Source: Janibacter sp. CX7 (lineage in GTDB: Bacteria > Actinomycetota > Actinomycetes > Actinomycetales > Dermatophilaceae). Taken from it: 64,000 nucleotides of DNA. The translations under genes were made by a program, and so were the position numbers. This document shows, one piece after another, positions 59,734 through 64,000 of this stretch. Below the pieces are notes generated by a model. It was not told the DNA's origin. It saw nothing but the letters and a program-made list of their open reading frames with translations, and made no database searches. Position 1 is the first letter of the stretch. Every line of letters starts with the position of its first letter. The DNA is taken from positions 2,046,001 to 2,110,000 of the forward strand of contig NZ_CP101464.1 of NCBI RefSeq assembly GCF_024362365.1, written 5' to 3'.

Positions 59734-60291
59734 GTGAGCGAGATCGAGCAGACCGTCCGGACCCGACTGCGCGGCCTGCGCCGCGCCCAGTCGCTCTCGC
59801 TCGACGACCTCGCCGAGCGCTCCCACCTCAGCCCCTCGACGATCAGTCGCATCGAGACCGGCAAGCGAGCGATCAGCCTCGATGTCCTGCTCCCCCTGGC
59901 CCGCGCCCTGCGCACCGACGTCGAGACCCTGCTCGCCGAGGACGACGACGAGGACGTCGTCATCCGCCCGACACCGACCCGCGAGCACGGCCGCACCACG
60001 TGGGTGCTCACCAAGGCGACGGCGACGACGACGGCGATGAAGGTGCGCCTCGAGCCCGGCCCCCGCCCGCAGCCACGGGTGCACCCGGGTCACGACTGGT
60101 TCTTCGTCCTCGAGGGCAGCGTCGAGCTGACCCTCGGCGAGCGCGTCGTGCGCGTCGAGGCCGGCGAGGCAGCGCAGTTCGAGACGATGACGCCGCACGC
60201 CTTCGTCGCGGTCGACGGCCCGGCCGAGGTCGTCATGATCTTCGACCCGGACGGGCACCGGGTCCACCGACGTGATGGCGCCACGGACTGA
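59734..60291 (+). CDS. XRE-family regulator with cupin domain
   Basis: This 185-residue protein has an XRE helix-turn-helix (RAQSLSLDDLAERSHLSPSTISRIETGKRAISLDVLLPLARAL, about 17-58) and a C-terminal cupin with HPGHDWFFVLEGSVELTLGERVVRVEAGEAAQFETMTPHAF. The cupin usually senses a small ligand. GTG 59734 has GAGGAG upstream and overrides an earlier in-frame ATG that lies before the operator. It probably controls the divergent fusion gene. Confidence 0.9.
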   Translation: MSEIEQTVRTRLRGLRRAQSLSLDDLAERSHLSPSTISRIETGKRAISLDVLLPLARALRTDVETLLAEDDDEDVVIRPTPTREHGRTTWVLTKATATTTAMKVRLEPGPRPQPRVHPGHDWFFVLEGSVELTLGERVVRVEAGEAAQFETMTPHAFVAVDGPAEVVMIFDPDGHRVHRRDGATD

Positions 60292-60316
60292 CCCCCTGCG
60301 TCGTGGCCACCGAAGG

Positions 60317-60335
60317 TTAGGTTAGGGTCTCCTAA
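60317..60335. promoter_or_regulatory. Iron box (DtxR/IdeR operator) over the -10 of the siderophore operon
   Basis: TTAGGTTAGGGTCTCCTAA agrees with the 19-bp DtxR/IdeR consensus at 16 positions by eye. It contains TAGGGT (60323-60328) as probable -10, so bound regulator would block polymerase when iron is sufficient. Confidence 0.85.
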
Positions 60336-60384
60336 CGTTCGAGCCGGTCACGGGACCGGCCTCCCCTTCGCAAGGACGACGACG

Positions 60385-61416
60385 ATGCCCCTGACCCGCC
60401 TGCGCGCGACCACGACCGCGCTCCTGCTCGCCGCCCCGCTCGCCCTCGCCGGCTGCGGCTCCGACTCCGGCTCGGACGCCGACGCGACGTCCGGTGGCGG
60501 GAGCGACGCCTTCCCCGTCTCCATCAAGAGCGCCCTCGGCACCGCAGAGATCCCCGAGGAGCCGAAGAAGGTCGTCACGCTCGGCCAGGGCTCCACCGAG
60601 ACCTCGATCGCCCTCGGCACCATCCCCGTCGGCATGGAGGAGTACGCCTGGGCCGCGGACAAGACCGGCTACACCCCGTGGGTCCACGAGGCCGTCACGG
60701 ACGAAGGGGGCGAGCTGCCCGAGTTCGTCGGCGCCGGCGAGGAACTCGACATGGAGAAGATCGTCGAGCTCGAGCCCGACGTGATCCTCGCCCCGTGGTC
60801 GGGCATCACCCAGGAGCAGTACGACTCGCTCAGCGAGATCGCCCCGACGGTCGCCTACCCCGACCAGGCGTGGAGCATCGACTGGGACGAGCAGATCGAG
60901 ACGATCGGGACCGCCCTGGGCAAGGAGGAGGACGCCGACAAGCTCGTCGACGACCTCGAGAAGCAGCTCGCCGACGAGGCGAAGAAGCACCCGGACTGGA
61001 AGAACTACAGCTTCAGCTACGTCTACACGACACCCGACACCCTCGGCGTCTTCAAGCCGACCGAGCAGCGTGCCGACATGGTGCGCAAGCTCGGGCTCAA
61101 GAGCGACCCGGCGATCGACAAGATGAAGGAGACCGAGGGCACCGACTCGGCGGTCATCGGCTACGAGAACGCCGACAAGCTGGGCGGCAGCGACCTGATC
61201 TTCACCTTCTACAGCGACCCCAAGGCGAAGAAGCAGGCGCTCGACAACAAGCTCTACGCCTCGATCCCGGCGATCAAGGCCGGCGCCGTCGTCTCCAGCG
61301 AGGACAACTCCTTCGTCACCGCCTCGTCGATGATCAACCCGCTCACCGTGCCCTACGCCCTCAAGACGTACCCGGACATGATCGACGCGGCCATCGCCAA
61401 GGCCGAGAAGAAGTAA
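60385..61416 (+). CDS. Iron-siderophore ABC transporter, substrate-binding lipoprotein
   Basis: This 343-residue FecB/FepB-type protein has a lipobox LALAGCGSD (cysteine near residue 24), a Ser/Asp-rich linker, then two lobes with VVTLGQGSTETSIALGTIPVGM, ELEPDVILAPWSGITQEQYDSL and PYALKTYPDMIDAAIAKAEKK. It captures ferric siderophore outside the membrane. Genes follow for two permeases and an ATPase. A short leader with the iron box precedes ATG 60385. Confidence 0.93.
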   Translation: MPLTRLRATTTALLLAAPLALAGCGSDSGSDADATSGGGSDAFPVSIKSALGTAEIPEEPKKVVTLGQGSTETSIALGTIPVGMEEYAWAADKTGYTPWVHEAVTDEGGELPEFVGAGEELDMEKIVELEPDVILAPWSGITQEQYDSLSEIAPTVAYPDQAWSIDWDEQIETIGTALGKEEDADKLVDDLEKQLADEAKKHPDWKNYSFSYVYTTPDTLGVFKPTEQRADMVRKLGLKSDPAIDKMKETEGTDSAVIGYENADKLGGSDLIFTFYSDPKAKKQALDNKLYASIPAIKAGAVVSSEDNSFVTASSMINPLTVPYALKTYPDMIDAAIAKAEKK

Positions 61417-61426
61417 CCTCCGCCGC

Positions 61427-62449
61427 GTGACCTCACGCCCCACGGCACGACGCACCCCACGGACCGCCCTGGTCCTCGTGGGGTGCGTTGCCGTGCTCGC
61501 CCTCGTCGCCCTGACCTCGCTGGCCGTCGGCTCGAAGTCCACGTCGCTGCCCGAGGTCGTCGACGCCCTCACCGGCCGCCCCGACGCCTACCTCGCGACG
61601 GTGCTCGACGCCCGGATCGAGCGCACCCTGCTCGCCATGGGGGTCGGCGCGGCCCTGGCGGTCTCCGGCGCGCTCATGCAGGCGGTGACCGTCAACCCGC
61701 TCGCCGACCCCGGCCTGCTCGGCATCAACGCGGGCGCCGCCGCGGCGATGGTGAGCGCCAGCGTGTGGCTCGGCATCTCCACCGGCACGGTCGCCTCCGC
61801 ATGGGTCGCCCTGCTCGGGGGCGGCACCGCCGCCCTCGTCGTCCACACCATCGGCACGGCCGGCGACACCGGCGCCAGCATGGTCCGGCTCGTCCTCGCC
61901 GGTGCCGTCGTGGCGGCGGTGCTCACCGCCTACGTCCAGGCGATCGCGCTGTCCCTGCCGAGGCACTTCGACAACTACCGCTTCTGGGTCGTCGGCTCGC
62001 TCGGCGACGGCGGCCTCGACCAGTTGCGGGCGGTCGCCCCCTTCGTCGTCGTGGGGCTGGTGCTCGCGCTGCTCTGCGCGAGCAGCCTCAACGCGCTGGC
62101 CCTCGGGACGGAGGCGGCCGCGGGCCTGGGGGTCAACACCGCGCTGGTGCGCACCGCCGCCCTCGGGGCCGCGACGCTGCTGTGCGCGGCGGCGACCGCG
62201 GCCGTCGGGCCGATCGCCTTCGTCGGTCTCGCCGTGCCGCACATCGTGCGTGCCCTCGTCGGGCTCGACGTGCGCGCCCAGCTGCTCGGCTGCCTCGTCG
62301 TCGGCCCGACGCTGCTGCTCGGCGCCGACATCATCGGCCGGATCGTGCTGCGACCGCAGGAGCTCATGGTCGGGGTCGTCACCGCCTTCGTCGGGGCTCC
62401 CGTGCTGCTCCTCGCGGTCCGCCGGCTCGGCCGGAAGGCACAGGCATGA
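61427..62449 (+). CDS. Iron-siderophore ABC transporter permease (FecCD family)
   Basis: This 340-residue permease has about nine to ten helices and the FecCD pattern: ALAVSGALMQAVTVNPLADPGLLGINAGAA, HFDNYRFWVVGSLG, and AVGPIAFVGLAVPHIVRALVG. It starts 10 nt after the binding protein and overlaps the second permease by 4 nt. The first of the heterodimer. Confidence 0.94.
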   Translation: MTSRPTARRTPRTALVLVGCVAVLALVALTSLAVGSKSTSLPEVVDALTGRPDAYLATVLDARIERTLLAMGVGAALAVSGALMQAVTVNPLADPGLLGINAGAAAAMVSASVWLGISTGTVASAWVALLGGGTAALVVHTIGTAGDTGASMVRLVLAGAVVAAVLTAYVQAIALSLPRHFDNYRFWVVGSLGDGGLDQLRAVAPFVVVGLVLALLCASSLNALALGTEAAAGLGVNTALVRTAALGAATLLCAAATAAVGPIAFVGLAVPHIVRALVGLDVRAQLLGCLVVGPTLLLGADIIGRIVLRPQELMVGVVTAFVGAPVLLLAVRRLGRKAQA

Positions 62450-63459
62450 GCACCCTCGCTCCGGCCCGCCGTCGGGCGAGTGCGCTCGGCCTCGTCCTCG
62501 TGGGGCTCGTCGTCGCGACGGCCCTGGCAACACTGACGATGGGCGGCCTCGGCGTGGCACTGGCGGACCTGCCGGCCGGCATCGTCGAGGTGGCTCGTGG
62601 CGAGGCGACGGGCAAGGCCAACTTCGTGCTCGGTCACCTGCGCGGCCCGCGCCTGCTCGTCGCGCTGGGTGCCGGCGCCGCGCTCGGTGCTTCGGGCGCG
62701 CTCTTCCAGTCCGTGACCCGCAACCCGCTCGGCTCCCCCGATGTCATCGGTGTGAGCGCGGGCGCGGGTGCCGGAGCCGCCTTCGTCGGGCTGCTCCTGC
62801 CCGGCGCCACGTCCATCGTCCTCGGCTCGGTGGCTGGCGCGGCGCTGGCCGTCGGGCTCGTCGCCGTGAGCACCGGGACCGGGCTGTCCAACCCGATGCG
62901 CATGGTCCTCGCAGGCATCGGGGTCTCGGCGATGGCCTACGCCTTCACCCAGTACGTCGTCTACGTCGTCGCGCGCGACAAGGCGACGGTCCTGTCGGCC
63001 TATCTCAACGGCAGCCTCAACGCGCGCGGCTGGGACCACGTCGTGACGATCTGGCTGGTCCTCGCGGTCGCCGCGGTGCCGCTCGCGCTGCTGTCGGTCC
63101 CCCTCGGCCTCACCGAGATGGGCGACGAGGTGGCCGCCTCGCTCGGCGTGCACTCCGGTGCCGTGCGCCGAAGGGCGGTGCTCCTGTCGGTGCTGCTCGC
63201 CGGCGGGGCGGTGGCGGTCGCCGGGCCGATCGCCTTCGTGGCGCTCACCGCTCCGCACGTCACCCGGCGGCTGGCCCGCAGCGCCCGGCCGCTGCTCGGC
63301 CTGTCCGCCGTCACCGGCGCTCTGCTCCTGTCGGCGGCCGACCTGGCCACCCAGCAGGTGCCGCTCTTCGACGGGCTGCCCGTCGGCATCCTCACGCTCG
63401 CGATCGGCGGCGTCTACCTCGGCGCCCTGCTCGTCTCCGAATGGAAGAAGGCGACATGA
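62446..63459 (+). CDS. Iron-siderophore ABC transporter permease (FecCD family)
   Basis: This 337-residue permease is paralogous to the preceding one: ALGASGALFQSVTRNPLGSPDVIGVSAGAGAGAAF, LSAYLNGSLNARGWDHV and AVAGPIAFVALTAPHVTRRL. ATG 62446 overlaps the upstream stop; its own TGA overlaps the ATPase ATG. Upstream sequence in the same frame is the first permease read out of phase. Confidence 0.94.
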   Translation: MSTLAPARRRASALGLVLVGLVVATALATLTMGGLGVALADLPAGIVEVARGEATGKANFVLGHLRGPRLLVALGAGAALGASGALFQSVTRNPLGSPDVIGVSAGAGAGAAFVGLLLPGATSIVLGSVAGAALAVGLVAVSTGTGLSNPMRMVLAGIGVSAMAYAFTQYVVYVVARDKATVLSAYLNGSLNARGWDHVVTIWLVLAVAAVPLALLSVPLGLTEMGDEVAASLGVHSGAVRRRAVLLSVLLAGGAVAVAGPIAFVALTAPHVTRRLARSARPLLGLSAVTGALLLSAADLATQQVPLFDGLPVGILTLAIGGVYLGALLVSEWKKAT

Positions 63460-64000
63460 CCTCCCCTTCGCTCGTCAGCGCCCGCCAGATCACCGTCGGC
63501 TACGGCGGGGAGCCGGTGATCCGCGGGCTCGACCTCGACATCGCCCGCGGCGACTTCACCGTCGTCGTCGGGCCCAACGGCTGCGGCAAGTCGACGCTGC
63601 TCAAGGCGCTCTGCCGGGTCAACCAGCCGTCCGATGGCCGGGTCGAGCTCGGCGGCGACGACCTGCACAGGATGCGCGGACGCGCTGTGGCACAACGGGT
63701 CTCGCTGCTGCCGCAGAGCGCGATCGCCCCGGAGGGGATCACCGTGGGCGAGCTCGTGACGCGCGGCCGGCACCCCCACCACAGCCTGCTGCGGCAGTGG
63801 TCGCCGGACGACGATCGGGCGATCGCCGCGGCACTGGATCGCACCCACCTCACCGATCTCGCCGACACCCCGGTCGCGACGCTCTCCGGCGGTCAGCGGC
63901 AGCGGGCCTGGGTCGCGATGGTTCTCGCGCAGGACACCGAGGTGATCCTCCTCGACGAACCCACCACCTTCCTCGACATCGCGCACCAGTACGAGCTGCT
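63456..64000 (+). CDS. Iron-siderophore ABC transporter ATPase, N-terminal part
   Basis: The first 181 residues are present and the gene runs off the window. It has Walker A VVGPNGCGKSTLLK, a Q-loop (LLPQSAIAPEGITVGELV), signature LSGGQRQRAWVAMVLAQ and Walker B VILLDEPTTFLD, as in FecE/FepC. It energises the two permeases. The opening codons include the CCCCTTCG octamer. Confidence 0.95.
   Translation, partial: MTSPSLVSARQITVGYGGEPVIRGLDLDIARGDFTVVVGPNGCGKSTLLKALCRVNQPSDGRVELGGDDLHRMRGRAVAQRVSLLPQSAIAPEGITVGELVTRGRHPHHSLLRQWSPDDDRAIAAALDRTHLTDLADTPVATLSGGQRQRAWVAMVLAQDTEVILLDEPTTFLDIAHQYEL

Overview
The window is about 70% G+C chromosomal DNA from an actinomycete. The recX-recA pair, the clgR-cinA-pgsA-rimO-ftsK block, rpsO-pnp, and dapA next to RNase J are all arranged as in Actinomycetota. 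The overall impression is of Micrococcales, perhaps Intrasporangiaceae/Dermatophilaceae such as Janibacter. That is an impression from gene style, not a tested placement. No tRNA, rRNA, IS element, integrase, prophage or CRISPR array was seen, and gene density is very high. No gene-free stretch exceeds 300 bases; the longest (about 240 bases) hold the recA promoter and a SAM-IV riboswitch.

Layout. 1-4946: an ATP-grasp fragment, recX, recA (SOS box plus a RecA-NDp/PafBC-type promoter), and an ABC exporter operon headed by a DUF3046 gene. 5008-10502: agmatine deiminase, a YhhN-type membrane protein, an Asp-box lipoprotein, and an SDR/CMD-family pair. 10566-16426: a heptad-repeat coiled-coil protein, the giant helicase Lhr and a Nei2-type glycosylase (DNA repair). 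16492-24040: clgR, cinA, pgsA, rimO, a K-channel-like protein divergent from a MauE-thioredoxin fusion, and ftsK. 24127-30741: prepilin peptidase, a SAM-IV riboswitch with a class-V aminotransferase, RNase J, dapA, thyA, and a NUDIX-DHFR fusion. 30814-32198: satD and a membrane protein. 32155-35719: a SipW cassette of three cargo proteins, a dedicated ER-type signal peptidase and an anchored Pro/Asn-rich protein. 35905-38982: enoyl-CoA hydratase, GNAT, AzlCD and dapB. 39098-41110: a 47-residue protein behind paired PHO boxes and a composite membrane/lipoprotein. 41111-48098: pnp, rpsO, lpdA, cstA, ybdD. 48117-54861: a secreted phytase/esterase-like propeller protein, then mrdA, mreD, mreC, mreB. 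54863-60291: ndk, uppP, DUF4233, folC, and a flavoprotein-methyltransferase fusion with a divergent XRE-cupin regulator. 60317-64000: an iron box and a siderophore ABC uptake operon that runs off the window.

Two patterns run through the whole window. First, many start codons lie 6-7 nt downstream of a TANNNT hexamer, the signature of leaderless actinobacterial transcripts, and this settles many starts. Second, the octamer CCCCTTCG/CGAAGGGG is strongly over-represented. By hand tally it is about twice as common in one orientation, and that ratio is the same in plus-strand and minus-strand genes. It therefore follows the chromosome strand rather than coding direction, as an FtsK-orienting or other chromosome-architecture motif would. 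The most unusual loci are this motif, the SipW cassette, the NUDIX-DHFR fusion and the paired inverted PHO boxes.
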